DNA of 43,440 bases from Thermosinus carboxydivorans Nor1 (GTDB lineage Bacteria; Bacillota; Negativicutes; Sporomusales; Thermosinaceae), in NCBI RefSeq assembly GCF_000169155.1, contig NZ_AAWL01000020.1, positions 1 through 43,440 of the forward strand. Reading direction: 5' to 3'. Of the stretch, positions 28,099 through 36,500 are shown piece after piece. The position numbers and the translations under genes are program-made. The notes under the pieces were generated by a model. That model was not told the DNA's origin. It saw only the letters and a program-made list of their open reading frames with translations, and ran no database searches. Position 1 is the stretch's first letter, and the number at the start of each line of letters is the position of its first letter.

Positions 28099-28774
28099 AG
28101 CCGTAAACCCCCCTTGCCTGGTCCCGGACGATACGGCCTTTTTCGATGGCGATAACCCGTTTGCGCATAGCGTCCACCATAGGCTGGTCATGGGTGACCA
28201 TGACGATGGTCGTACCGTCTTTATTGATGCGGTCAAAAATCTTCATGATTTCCCACGACGTGTCCGGGTCGAGGTTGCCGGTCGGCTCGTCGGCAATGAC
28301 CACCAACGGTTTATTGACAATAGCGCGGGCGATGGCTACGCGCTGCTGCTCGCCGCCGCTCAAGTGGGCGGGATAGGCCCTGGCTTTGCTCCGCAGGCCG
28401 ACGAGGTCGAGCACGGTATGTACTCGTTTTTGAATTTCCCGGCGCGGCGCCTCGATGACCTCCATAGCAAACGCTACGTTTTCATAGACCGTCTTATTAG
28501 GCAGCAGGCGAAAATCCTGAAAAACGATACCCAGGCTACGCCGCAGGTACGGCACCTCGGACGGCCGCATTTGGCCCACGTTCCAGCCGTTGACCACCAG
28601 GTGGCCGCTGGTCGGCAGTTCTTCGCGGAAGAGCAGTTTTATTAATGTAGATTTGCCGGCGCCGCTCGGCCCGACGATAAACACGAACTCACCTTTGTCA
28701 ATATGCACGGAAATGTTGGAGAGGGCGACAGAACCGTTGCTGTAGATCTTGGAAACGTCGGTCATTTGGATCAT
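28088..28774 (-). CDS. ftsE: Cell division ATP-binding protein FtsE
   Basis: 228 residues, ABC ATPase. Walker A GPSGAGKST (35-43), signature LSGGEQQRVA (138-147), Walker B VVIADEPTGNLD (158-169), H-loop VMVTHDQ. The sequence FREELPTSG and DFRLLPNKTVYENVAFAMEV is typical of FtsE. AGGGGAG precedes the ATG at 28774. It is the first gene of ftsE-ftsX-M23(-ctp). Confidence 0.95.
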   Translation of the reverse strand: MIQMTDVSKIYSNGSVALSNISVHIDKGEFVFIVGPSGAGKSTLIKLLFREELPTSGHLVVNGWNVGQMRPSEVPYLRRSLGIVFQDFRLLPNKTVYENVAFAMEVIEAPRREIQKRVHTVLDLVGLRSKARAYPAHLSGGEQQRVAIARAIVNKPLVVIADEPTGNLDPDTSWEIMKIFDRINKDGTTIVMVTHDQPMVDAMRKRVIAIEKGRIVRDQARGVYGYED

Positions 28775-28809
28775 ATGTAACCACTCCCCTCTTATCAGTT
28801 AAAGACAAC

Positions 28810-28845
28810 CTCATACCTCATACCTCATACCACTTTCCACTTTCC
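28810..28845. repeat. Short tandem repeat CTCATAC x3 plus ACTTTCC x2
   Basis: Three exact 7-bp units (28810-28830), then two ACTTTCC units after a CC. It lies in the 167-bp gap upstream of ftsE. No gene is here and no clear promoter is visible. Confidence 0.7.
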
Positions 28846-28941
28846 GCGATAAAACCCTAAAACTTGCCACAGTAGATTGCAGTTCGACGTTTTCTCAAAA
28901 AAACCTTCTTATTTTGCCTTTTGTAAACATTGGCAGCGCAT

Positions 28942-29664
28942 TTAGCGCAGCGCGGCAACCAGCTGCCAGGTCATAAGCCCCAGGACGGTAAGCAGGCCAA
29001 AATACCACCACGCCACCGTCAGCCGCTGCCGCACGGTCATGGCATAATACTCCGGCCCGGTGTCATCTTCGGCGCCCAGCCACAGCCGGGCAAGCGAAAA
29101 CAAAAAAACGACAAAGATAAAAAAATTGCTGGTTACGATCGCCAGCGCCCCGAGGGTAGCGCTTCCCGCCCACCATAAGTGCGGCGAGATGGCGGCGGCG
29201 ATGCGCCCACCGTCCAGCGGTGCACAGGGGATGAGGTTAAACAGGTTGAGCAGGCTGGCCGTGTAGGCCAAGGCCAGCATCAGGGTGCTGTCGGTCCACA
29301 GATAAAGGATCAAGCACACGAGAGCGCTCAGCGTCCCCAGCGCCGGCCCGCCGATGGCGATATTGGCTTCCATCTTGGCGCTCTGCGGCGGTTTGTGCAG
29401 ACTTATCACCGCGCCGACGAACGGCACGAACATGGGGCCGCCGGTTCGCAGCCCCACCACCCGCGAGGCAATGATATGGCCTAACTCATGGACAAGCAGC
29501 AAAATAATAAACCCCACCGCAAATTTCAGGCCGAAAACATAGGCGTACACGGCCAGCGACATCAATATGGAAACGGCCATGGCCGCGGCCGGCCCCAGAC
29601 TCGTCATGGCCACCAGGCCGGCCGCACACACACAGAACCTTCGGATAACTTTGCTACCTAGCAT
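28942..29664 (-). CDS. Site-2-protease-type membrane metalloprotease (M50)
   Basis: 240 residues, about six membrane segments. The zinc site is VHELGH (H59, E60, H63), with the third ligand D151 in APLDGGR after NLFNLIP, the S2P/SpoIVFB arrangement. It cleaves membrane-embedded substrates; the target is unknown. The start is taken as ATG 29664, where the recognisable protein begins. The strong AAGGAGG lies about 25 nt upstream, so a non-standard start between them cannot be excluded. The longer open frame to 29805 is translated interspersed repeat and should not be annotated. Confidence 0.87.
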   Translation of the reverse strand: MLGSKVIRRFCVCAAGLVAMTSLGPAAAMAVSILMSLAVYAYVFGLKFAVGFIILLLVHELGHIIASRVVGLRTGGPMFVPFVGAVISLHKPPQSAKMEANIAIGGPALGTLSALVCLILYLWTDSTLMLALAYTASLLNLFNLIPCAPLDGGRIAAAISPHLWWAGSATLGALAIVTSNFFIFVVFLFSLARLWLGAEDDTGPEYYAMTVRQRLTVAWWYFGLLTVLGLMTWQLVAALR

Positions 29665-29723
29665 AATGACGGGCCATAATTTTATGTCAACCCCCTCCTT
29701 CCCAACTGAAGCCTTTTTAACAG

Positions 29724-29864
29724 AACCGCAAAGGCCGCTAAGATATTCATGCCGATTAATCGGCACCACAAATAATGAAAAACTATTTTTAACCGCAGAG
29801 GACACAGAGACGCGCTTTCATCGCGTTAGGTAAAAAAATATCAGCCTCCGTGTCCTCCGTGGTT
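29724..29864 (-). repeat. Interspersed palindromic repeat, copy 6 (inverted, M1 missing)
   Basis: Inverted copy with M3 as a perfect stem (TGCCGAT-TA-ATCGGCA), a damaged M2 (ACGCG..CGCGT) and both B arms. The M1 end is absent. It gives the M50 gene a false N-terminal extension. Confidence 0.88.
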
Positions 29865-29884
29865 CCTAATATTCTGGCTTTCCT

Positions 29885-29930
29885 CAAAACAAAAAACGAC
29901 TCACTACATGTGTATGCATGCAGGAGTCGC
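29885..29930 (-). terminator. Terminator of the transketolase operon
   Basis: On the minus strand CGACTC-CTGCATG...CATGTAG-GAGTCG followed by TTTTTTG. The long stem has one bulge and one mismatch and ends 20 bp past the stop codon. Confidence 0.8.
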
Positions 29931-29949
29931 CAATTTCCACTTTCCCTGT

Positions 29950-30888
29950 CTATTTGCGTTTGCGGCTGACAACCCGCTTGGCCGCCTGCACAATGTCGGC
30001 CACCGTCAGGTTGTACTTGGCCAGCAGCGCATCCGGCGTACCGGATTCGCCGAAAACGTCGAGCAGCCCTACCCGTTCCATGGGCACAGGACAAGTCTCA
30101 ACCACCACTTCGGCCACGGCGCTGCCCAAACCGCCGATGATGCTATGTTCCTCGCACGTCACAATGGCCCCGGTCTCTTCGGCCGCCTGGATGATAGCCT
30201 CGCGGTCGATGGGCTTCACCGTCGCCATATTGAGCACCCGAGCGCTTAAACCTACCTGGGTGAGTTCGTCCGCCGCCCGCCGCGCCGGGCCGACCATGAC
30301 GCCGTTGGCAATGATCGTACAGTCGGCGCCTTCGGCTAGTAAACTCGCCTTGCCGTGACGGAACTCGTAGCCTTCGCCGAACACGTCCGGAACCGGCGCC
30401 CGGCCCAAGCGCAGGTATACCGGCCCCTTGTAACTCGCGGCAAACAGCACCGCCTGGTGGGTTTCGGTAGCGTCGGCCGGCACAATAACCGTCATATTCG
30501 GCAGGGCCCGCATGAGGGCGATGTCCTCATTGGCCTGATGGGTGGCGCCGTCCTCGCCCACCGTGATCCCAGCATGGGTGGCGGCAATCTTGACATTCAG
30601 CCGCGGATAGCAGATGGACGTACGCACCTGCTCAAAGGCCCGCCCGGTGGCAAACACGGCAAAGGTGGAGACAAAAGGGATTTTCCCGGCCGCCGCCAGG
30701 CCCGCCGCCACGCCCATCATGTTCTGTTCCGCGATGCCACAGTTGAAAAACCGCTCCGGATAGGCCTTGGCGAATAGGTTGGTCTTGGTGGACTTGGACA
30801 AATCGGCGTCGAGAACGACAATATCCTGATAGCGACCGCCCAGTTCCCTGAGCGCCTCGCCGTATGCATCGCGCGTTGCTTTTGCCAT
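29950..30888 (-). CDS. Transketolase, C-terminal subunit
   Basis: 312 residues: the pyrimidine-binding (VVLDADLSKSTKT, FNCGIAEQNMMGVAAGLAA) and C-terminal (SARVLNMATVKPIDREAII) domains of a split transketolase. The glutamate in GIAEQNM activates thiamine diphosphate. Start chosen at ATG 30888 (GAGAGG 8 nt upstream); a GTG three codons earlier overlaps the ribosome site. It works with the N-terminal subunit, whose stop is 14 bp upstream, to move two-carbon units in the pentose phosphate pathway. Ends in a run of basic residues (KRVVSRKRK). Confidence 0.93.
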   Translation of the reverse strand: MAKATRDAYGEALRELGGRYQDIVVLDADLSKSTKTNLFAKAYPERFFNCGIAEQNMMGVAAGLAAAGKIPFVSTFAVFATGRAFEQVRTSICYPRLNVKIAATHAGITVGEDGATHQANEDIALMRALPNMTVIVPADATETHQAVLFAASYKGPVYLRLGRAPVPDVFGEGYEFRHGKASLLAEGADCTIIANGVMVGPARRAADELTQVGLSARVLNMATVKPIDREAIIQAAEETGAIVTCEEHSIIGGLGSAVAEVVVETCPVPMERVGLLDVFGESGTPDALLAKYNLTVADIVQAAKRVVSRKRK

Positions 30889-30902
30889 GGCACACACCTC
30901 TC

Positions 30903-31736
30903 CTATTTTTCCAGCTCAGCAAGAAAAGCGTCGCATTCTTGGCGCGACGGCGCCTTGCCGTGCCAGTCAACCACATTCTCCATACTGCCCACGCCCTTGC
31001 CCTTGACGGTATGGGCCACGATCACCGTCGGCCGACCCTTGACCGTTTTCGCCGTCTGGATGGCGTCATAAATGGCATGGTAGTCGTGGCCGTCAATCTC
31101 CAGTACATTCCAGCCAAAGGCGCGCCACTTGTCGGGAATGGGCAGGGGCGACATAACTTCCCGCACCGGCCCGTCAATCTGCAAGCCGTTATAATCAACA
31201 AAAGCAGTAAGATTATCCAACTTGTGATGGGCGGCAAACATCGCCGCCTCCCACACCTGGCCTTCTTCCAGTTCACCGTCGCCCAACAGGACATAGACGC
31301 GGTACGGGCGGCCATCCAGGCGGCCGGCCAACGCCATGCCGCAGGCAGCACTAATGCCCTGGCCAAGTGATCCGGTCGTCATGTCCACCCCGGGCGTCAT
31401 TTTCATGTCCGGATGGCCTTGCAGGCGACTGTCGATCTGGCGCAGGGTGCACAGCTCCTGTTGGGAGAAAAAGCCCCGCTCGGCCAGTGTTGCATACAGC
31501 ACCGGCGCCGCATGGCCCTTGCTGAGGACAAAGCGGTCGCGCTCCGGGTCGTCCGGCCGGTGCGGATCCACCTTCATCTCTGCGAAATACAACGTTGCCA
31601 GAATATCGGCGGCCGACAGCGAACCGCCCGGATGGCCCGATTTCGCCGCCGTAACCATGGTAAGAATATGGCGCCGAATGGCTTTCGCCCGGCGGGCCAA
31701 TTCCGCCGCCTGCTCGGCCGTCAAAGTAGCTGCCAT
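30903..31736 (-). CDS. Transketolase, N-terminal subunit
   Basis: 277 residues: the thiamine-diphosphate-binding domain. GHPGGSLS (34-41), GHAAPVLYATL, GSLGQGIS and the Mg/ThDP motif GDGELEEGQVWEA to DYNGLQIDG (152-189) are present. The split into two genes is usual in Firmicutes and archaea. GAGGAGGG precedes the ATG at 31736. The YitT gene ends 16 bp upstream, so csaB, yitT and the two transketolase genes likely share a transcript. Confidence 0.94.
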   Translation of the reverse strand: MAATLTAEQAAELARRAKAIRRHILTMVTAAKSGHPGGSLSAADILATLYFAEMKVDPHRPDDPERDRFVLSKGHAAPVLYATLAERGFFSQQELCTLRQIDSRLQGHPDMKMTPGVDMTTGSLGQGISAACGMALAGRLDGRPYRVYVLLGDGELEEGQVWEAAMFAAHHKLDNLTAFVDYNGLQIDGPVREVMSPLPIPDKWRAFGWNVLEIDGHDYHAIYDAIQTAKTVKGRPTVIVAHTVKGKGVGSMENVVDWHGKAPSRQECDAFLAELEK

Positions 31737-31752
31737 GGAGAACCCTCCTCAA

Positions 31753-32598
31753 TCAAAATTTGCCGCGCGTGAAACCTTCGCCCAGCACCTCATGGGCGTC
31801 CACGAGAATGACAAAGGCGCGCGGATCAATACCATAAACAAGTTCCTTAATCCGGGTTACTTCACTGGTATGGACAACGCACAGCAGCACTTCCCGGCAG
31901 GTGCCACTGTAGGCTCCTCGGCCCTGCACAAAAGTAACGCCCCGCCCGACATCCTCCATGATGGTCTTGGCCACCACTGCGGGTCTGGCGGTGATAATAA
32001 TAAACGCTTTTGCCGAGCTTGGGCCTTCCTGAATAAGGTCAATAATCTTACTGGTAACATAGAGGGAAATCAGCGCATATAACGATAGTTCGGCGCTGGC
32101 AAAGGCGACGCCGGCCGAAGCAATGACGAAGAAATCAATCGCTAAGAGCGACTGACCGATGCTGACGCCCAGCAGTTTATTGACGATGGCCGCCGCCAGA
32201 TCGGTGCCGGCCGTCGTACCCTTAAACCGAAAGACAATGCCCATGCCGATGCCGGACAACACGCCGCCGTACAGTGCGCTGAGCAAGAGGTCGTGGGTCA
32301 GCACCGGCGTATAAGGAGCGAGGACATCGATGGCGACCGACAAGGCCGCCGCGCCAAACAGCGTGTTGATGCCGAAATGGGCCCCCAGAACCTTGACACT
32401 GGCCACAAACAACGGAATGTTCAGCGCCAACATGGTCATGCCCACCGGCAGGCCGAAGAGGTAGTGGAGGACGGTGGCCAGGCCGCTGACACCGCCGGCG
32501 GCCACTTTGTTAGGGATTAAAAACATATTAAGCGCCAAGGCGGTTAGCACTGCCCCGAGCGTAATCCCCAGATAGTTCCTGAGCCACTTTAGCCGCAT
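31753..32598 (-). CDS. YitT family membrane protein
   Basis: 281 residues. Five membrane segments in the N-terminal 180 residues (LGITLGAVLTALALNMFLIPNKVAAGGVSG is the family signature). A soluble C-terminal DUF2179 domain follows (AFIIITARPAVVAKTIMEDVGRGVTFVQGRGAYSG, then VVHTSEVTRIKELV and FVILVDAHEVLGEGF). The family has no settled function. It starts 3 bp after the csaB stop. Confidence 0.92.
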   Translation of the reverse strand: MRLKWLRNYLGITLGAVLTALALNMFLIPNKVAAGGVSGLATVLHYLFGLPVGMTMLALNIPLFVASVKVLGAHFGINTLFGAAALSVAIDVLAPYTPVLTHDLLLSALYGGVLSGIGMGIVFRFKGTTAGTDLAAAIVNKLLGVSIGQSLLAIDFFVIASAGVAFASAELSLYALISLYVTSKIIDLIQEGPSSAKAFIIITARPAVVAKTIMEDVGRGVTFVQGRGAYSGTCREVLLCVVHTSEVTRIKELVYGIDPRAFVILVDAHEVLGEGFTRGKF

Positions 32599-32601
32599 CG
32601 G

Positions 32602-33705
32602 CTATTCACCCCGTTTGCGCGCAATGAGTTCCAGGGCCAATTCCGCGTTCCAGAATGCCTTGCGGCGCAAGGCATTGATGCGGTCGCGCCGCATCTCGCC
32701 GGACCGGCCGGCGTCCGGCCACAAGGCCCGCACTTTCGCCAGCAGGCTCTCGACCGTGACATTTTGCAGCGTGCCGGCATGGCGTTCGCCCAATGTTTCC
32801 AGAAAGCGGTCAATCTTTGGATCATAAGAGACGCCGACCATGGGCACTTCCATTACGGCGGCAAAAATGAGCGCATGCAGCCTGATGCCTATAAGTATAT
32901 CCAAATTGCCCACCAATGATAACAGTTCCCCGGTCGTATACTCCTCGTCCAGCAGTGTCGCCGGACGGCGCATGCGGGCGACGATTTTCCCGGCCGCAGC
33001 CACATCGTCTGGCCACTGCATGGGGATAAACACCAACCGGGCCCCAAACTCATCGGCCATATAGTCAGCAGCCTGGGCAATCACCTGCTTATAGTAGCAC
33101 CAGTCCTTCCACTCCCGCACGGAAAAACCGATAAGCGGCGCCGCCCCCTCCAGGCCGTGGCGACGCAAGATAACCCGGCCGATCTCTTTGTCCACCTGGT
33201 GCATGGCCAGCACCGGATCGGCTGTCACAAAAATTGGCGGCCTGGTCACCGCCAGGCGCTGCAACTCTTCCCGGGAACCCTGATCCCTGACGGTGATAAG
33301 GTCCACCATATTGCCAATATAGCGCATGGCACCCCGGGCGAGCGCGCCCCGCACCGGCCCGATGCCCTGGGCGTACAGCATGACCGGCTTGCCTAGTTTC
33401 TTGGCCAACATCATGATACTGAGATAATAGTATAAACTGCGGTCGCTGGTCACATCCTGGAGCAGACTCCCGCCGCCGCTTATCAATAGGTCGCTCCGCT
33501 GTAGGGCGCGGATGATTTCAGGATAATTAAGGCGGTAAACGGCGTTCACGCCGTGGCGCCGCCGGGTATCGACAGGATTGCCGGAAATAACCGTAATCTT
33601 GACCGTTGGCTCCAGGTCGGTCAAAGCCTCGATCATGGCTGCCAGCATGGCCTCGTCGCCGGCGTTGGCGAAGCCGTAGTAGCCGGAAATAACTATTTCA
33701 CTCAT
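32602..33705 (-). CDS. csaB: Polysaccharide pyruvyl transferase CsaB
   Basis: 367 residues, PS_pyruv_trans family with a GT-B-like fold: GYYGFANAGDEAMLAAMI (8-25), SGGGSLLQDVTS, LYAQGIGPV and GIRLHALIFAAVMEVPMVGVSYDPKI. It adds a pyruvate ketal to cell-wall polysaccharide, the ligand that SLH-domain surface proteins recognise. AAGGAGA precedes the ATG, and the ATG overlaps the TGA of the DUF5693 gene (ATGA). In diderm Firmicutes SLH proteins tie the outer membrane to the wall, so this gene may serve envelope tethering (inference). Confidence 0.93.
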   Translation of the reverse strand: MSEIVISGYYGFANAGDEAMLAAMIEALTDLEPTVKITVISGNPVDTRRRHGVNAVYRLNYPEIIRALQRSDLLISGGGSLLQDVTSDRSLYYYLSIMMLAKKLGKPVMLYAQGIGPVRGALARGAMRYIGNMVDLITVRDQGSREELQRLAVTRPPIFVTADPVLAMHQVDKEIGRVILRRHGLEGAAPLIGFSVREWKDWCYYKQVIAQAADYMADEFGARLVFIPMQWPDDVAAAGKIVARMRRPATLLDEEYTTGELLSLVGNLDILIGIRLHALIFAAVMEVPMVGVSYDPKIDRFLETLGERHAGTLQNVTVESLLAKVRALWPDAGRSGEMRRDRINALRRKAFWNAELALELIARKRGE

Positions 33706-35744
33706 TTGGCAACCGGTCTCCTTGCCAGCGCGCTAAGCAGGCAGCGAAGAAGATAAATGCCTGCCACGGCCAGGACGCCGAACACAATGCCGACGGCCAG
33801 GCCGTCAAGGCCGCGCACTAGCGACATGAACACCGGCGTGCGCAGATGGGCGAACGTCTCGACCAGCGAACCCTGGGCGATGGTCGCCGCCACGACCAGG
33901 ACATAGTGCAGCACCCGTGGCCAGTTGTGGTAAAGAGCCATGACGGCCAGGAAAAAGGCGGGGTGGCCAATCATAAATTCTTTCTCCCGTGGCCGCGCAT
34001 ACATGACTTGTTCCAGGAAGGTGCGCAGCTTGATTTCAATGGCCGGCACCGGCACACCGGCCGTATGGCCTGACCGGCCGACAAACACCCACAATACTAC
34101 GGCCGCTATGCCGAAGACCAACAAGGTTTTAATCTTCACCGGGCAATTCAGTAGCAGCGTCACTTGCCGCCACAGATCGCGCAATCCCCGCACCTCGCTG
34201 CCGCCAAACAGGTCGTAGCGGGTAAGGTAAACAACAGTGATAAGGACAAGAGGAGCCACAAAGGTGAGCTTGACGCCGCGGTAAATCTCCATTTCCAGCA
34301 AAAAGCGCACATCGCCCAGCAGGGCGCCGACATAAAACCCGCCGGTCAGAGCCAAGAGCACCGTCAGCGTCAGGCTGGCCGCGCCGTCGCCGATAATGCG
34401 TCCGAGCGACGCGGGAAGCGTGGGCGGCCGGCGGCGCCACCGGTCAAGCTGCCAGGTCATGGCCAGCACGGGCATAAGGATGGCGCTGGCCAAAGCCGCC
34501 GCCTGGCGCGTGAGCGTACCGCCGCCCTTGAGCAGGGGAACGACCAGCACGGCAGCAATAAACGCCAACAATATGTATTGATAGCGGGGGGCAAAAGGAT
34601 AAACAAGGGTCAAAAACAATACCCCGGCCGCTGTGGCGCCGATCACAACAAGGGCCAGCAGCCAGGCAGCGGGAAAATAAGGCGCAAACGTGCCGGCCGG
34701 CCCGATGGTAAAGCCCTTGGCCACCAGGCCCTGTTTCACGGCGGCGACATAGGCCAAGTTGGTTTCGATGACCGTCTGGCCAGGCTCGGCTTTATCATAT
34801 TTACGCAGCAGGTTGATGCGGATATTGCGTTCCTGGTCGGTAACCACCCAGCGGTGCGCCGCCTCAAGCACCTTGAGCTTGGGCTGCTCGTCCTTAGGGA
34901 TAACGTAGACGCGCGCCGCCTGGTAATTAAGGAGCGTGGCCAGCGGCAGCAGCCCCTCCTGGCGGACAAACCCCAGCTGCAGGGGGTGTTCAATCATGGC
35001 CAGCGTAAGACCCTGCTCCTTCATGCGCTGGGCCGTGAGCGCTAGCAGGTCAGGATAGCCCAGCACTTCTTCCCCGACAAACATAATACCGGTCACATTG
35101 GGAATGCCCTGCAGGCGGGCAAAGACGGCCTCTACGTCCTCCGGCCGCACCTTGGTATAGTTGGTGGGCCGAGCGATGACGTTGAAGCCGTAGCCGCTGG
35201 CCGCCTTGAGCTCATGGGTCGGCAGGCCGAGGTTCCATTTCATAACCTTCTCCGGGTTGGCCAGCACTTCCAGCACCTTGCGCCGGGGTGTAGCGTCCTT
35301 CAGAATCACCCGCTCCGGCCCCAGCCGGCGGATCAAATCAGACCACGTCTCTTCAAAAACCGGCCCGTCGCCAAGCACATACAGCGCCTCTGTATTAATA
35401 TTGCTGCCGCCAAGCACGGAGTCGACAGCATAACCGGCCCGCTGCGCGTCGGCCAGCTGCGCACCGGATAAAGCGGTCAGGCGGCCGCTCTTGGCAAGTT
35501 TCTCCAGCGTCGTTTCATAGACGGCCAGCGTAGTAACGCCGGCCTCCTTAAACTGCCGCATGAGAACGTCCAGCGGCACCCCTTCCGTCTGGGAAAGCTC
35601 CACGATATCTTCATAATCCATGACCATCTCGACGCGACTGTTGGCCTGTTCTACGCCGTGGCGCTGCCAGTTCACGATGAGCGCCGCAGCCAGGCCAATG
35701 ACAATCAGAACCAGCAAGACTGGATTGTAGCGATATGTTGCCAA
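33702..35744 (-). CDS. DUF5693 family membrane protein
   Basis: 680 residues. N-terminal signal anchor about 9-26, a large extracellular domain about 30-360 with a TIM-barrel-like feel (RRLGPERVILKDATPR, NVTGIMFVGEEVLGYPDLLALTAQRMKEQG). Eight or so membrane segments follow from about 370 to the end. The pairing with csaB by a 4-bp overlap is one I recall from Negativicutes and Clostridia, which ties it to surface polysaccharide assembly. No catalytic motif can be pointed to. Confidence 0.8.
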   Translation of the reverse strand: MATYRYNPVLLVLIVIGLAAALIVNWQRHGVEQANSRVEMVMDYEDIVELSQTEGVPLDVLMRQFKEAGVTTLAVYETTLEKLAKSGRLTALSGAQLADAQRAGYAVDSVLGGSNINTEALYVLGDGPVFEETWSDLIRRLGPERVILKDATPRRKVLEVLANPEKVMKWNLGLPTHELKAASGYGFNVIARPTNYTKVRPEDVEAVFARLQGIPNVTGIMFVGEEVLGYPDLLALTAQRMKEQGLTLAMIEHPLQLGFVRQEGLLPLATLLNYQAARVYVIPKDEQPKLKVLEAAHRWVVTDQERNIRINLLRKYDKAEPGQTVIETNLAYVAAVKQGLVAKGFTIGPAGTFAPYFPAAWLLALVVIGATAAGVLFLTLVYPFAPRYQYILLAFIAAVLVVPLLKGGGTLTRQAAALASAILMPVLAMTWQLDRWRRRPPTLPASLGRIIGDGAASLTLTVLLALTGGFYVGALLGDVRFLLEMEIYRGVKLTFVAPLVLITVVYLTRYDLFGGSEVRGLRDLWRQVTLLLNCPVKIKTLLVFGIAAVVLWVFVGRSGHTAGVPVPAIEIKLRTFLEQVMYARPREKEFMIGHPAFFLAVMALYHNWPRVLHYVLVVAATIAQGSLVETFAHLRTPVFMSLVRGLDGLAVGIVFGVLAVAGIYLLRCLLSALARRPVAK

Positions 35745-35784
35745 AACTCTCTCTCCACCTTACATAATGGCATTGTCGCAGGCG

Positions 35785-36474
35785 CTACCGCGGCCGGTTG
35801 TCGGCGCTGATGGTCACTTGTCCGTTTTCCATCACAATGTCGCGCACGATTACGCCAAAGGGCAATTTTTTCAAATCAAGGAGCGGGATTTCGGCCAGCA
35901 CCGACCCGCTGGTCCCGCCAACCGGCATATTGTTGAGGAAAAACCGCTCGGTGACAAACTTAATACGCTGGCCGTCAGACGCCACCTTCCCCTCCAGCGC
36001 AATAACCATACTGGCCAAACCGCCCAGCGAGTAAGTGGTAGTGACCTGCATTTTCCCCGGCGTGATTACTACGGCCGCATTACGCACGCCTTTGACCGTC
36101 TGATTTAAATAGCGGGCCAACTCATCCTGGGTTATCGTACCTGTCAGCTCCACATCACGCACGCGCTCAATGGCGGCCTGGCGAGCCCACAGTTTGTCCC
36201 GGTCCAGCTGCACGTCAGTCAGCATGGCCCGCAGTTCCCGAAAGGTTAATTTGTCAATTTTGGCATCCAAGGCGGTGACCGTGATTTTGTCAAACGCGCC
36301 GCCCAGCATCAAGAGGGCCGGCCGTTTCTGCACCGCGGCCGTCACCTGATTGCTGCCAGTAGCCGCGCGCATTCCCTGGGCTACCGCATCGCCGACCAAA
36401 CGGGGCAGAACCGTCTCGGCGGCGGCAAAGACCACCACCAGCAGCAGAAACAAAATGGATAACAGGCGTTTCAT
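35785..36474 (-). CDS. DUF2993 (LmeA-like) exported protein
   Basis: 229 residues. Signal peptide or anchor about 1-20 (LLLVVVFAAAETVLP), then a beta-rich domain with the DUF2993 pattern: FDKITVTALDAKIDKLTFRELRAMLTDVQLD, ITQDELARYLNQTV and FVTERFFLNNMPVGG. The family binds lipid in the mycobacterial member LmeA and may act in envelope lipid handling. GGGGAGG precedes the ATG. It lies 40 bp upstream of DUF5693 and 26 bp after prfB. Confidence 0.78.
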   Translation of the reverse strand: MKRLLSILFLLLVVVFAAAETVLPRLVGDAVAQGMRAATGSNQVTAAVQKRPALLMLGGAFDKITVTALDAKIDKLTFRELRAMLTDVQLDRDKLWARQAAIERVRDVELTGTITQDELARYLNQTVKGVRNAAVVITPGKMQVTTTYSLGGLASMVIALEGKVASDGQRIKFVTERFFLNNMPVGGTSGSVLAEIPLLDLKKLPFGVIVRDIVMENGQVTISADNRPR

Positions 36475-36500
36475 AGGTCTACGCCTCCCCAGGCTATAAA

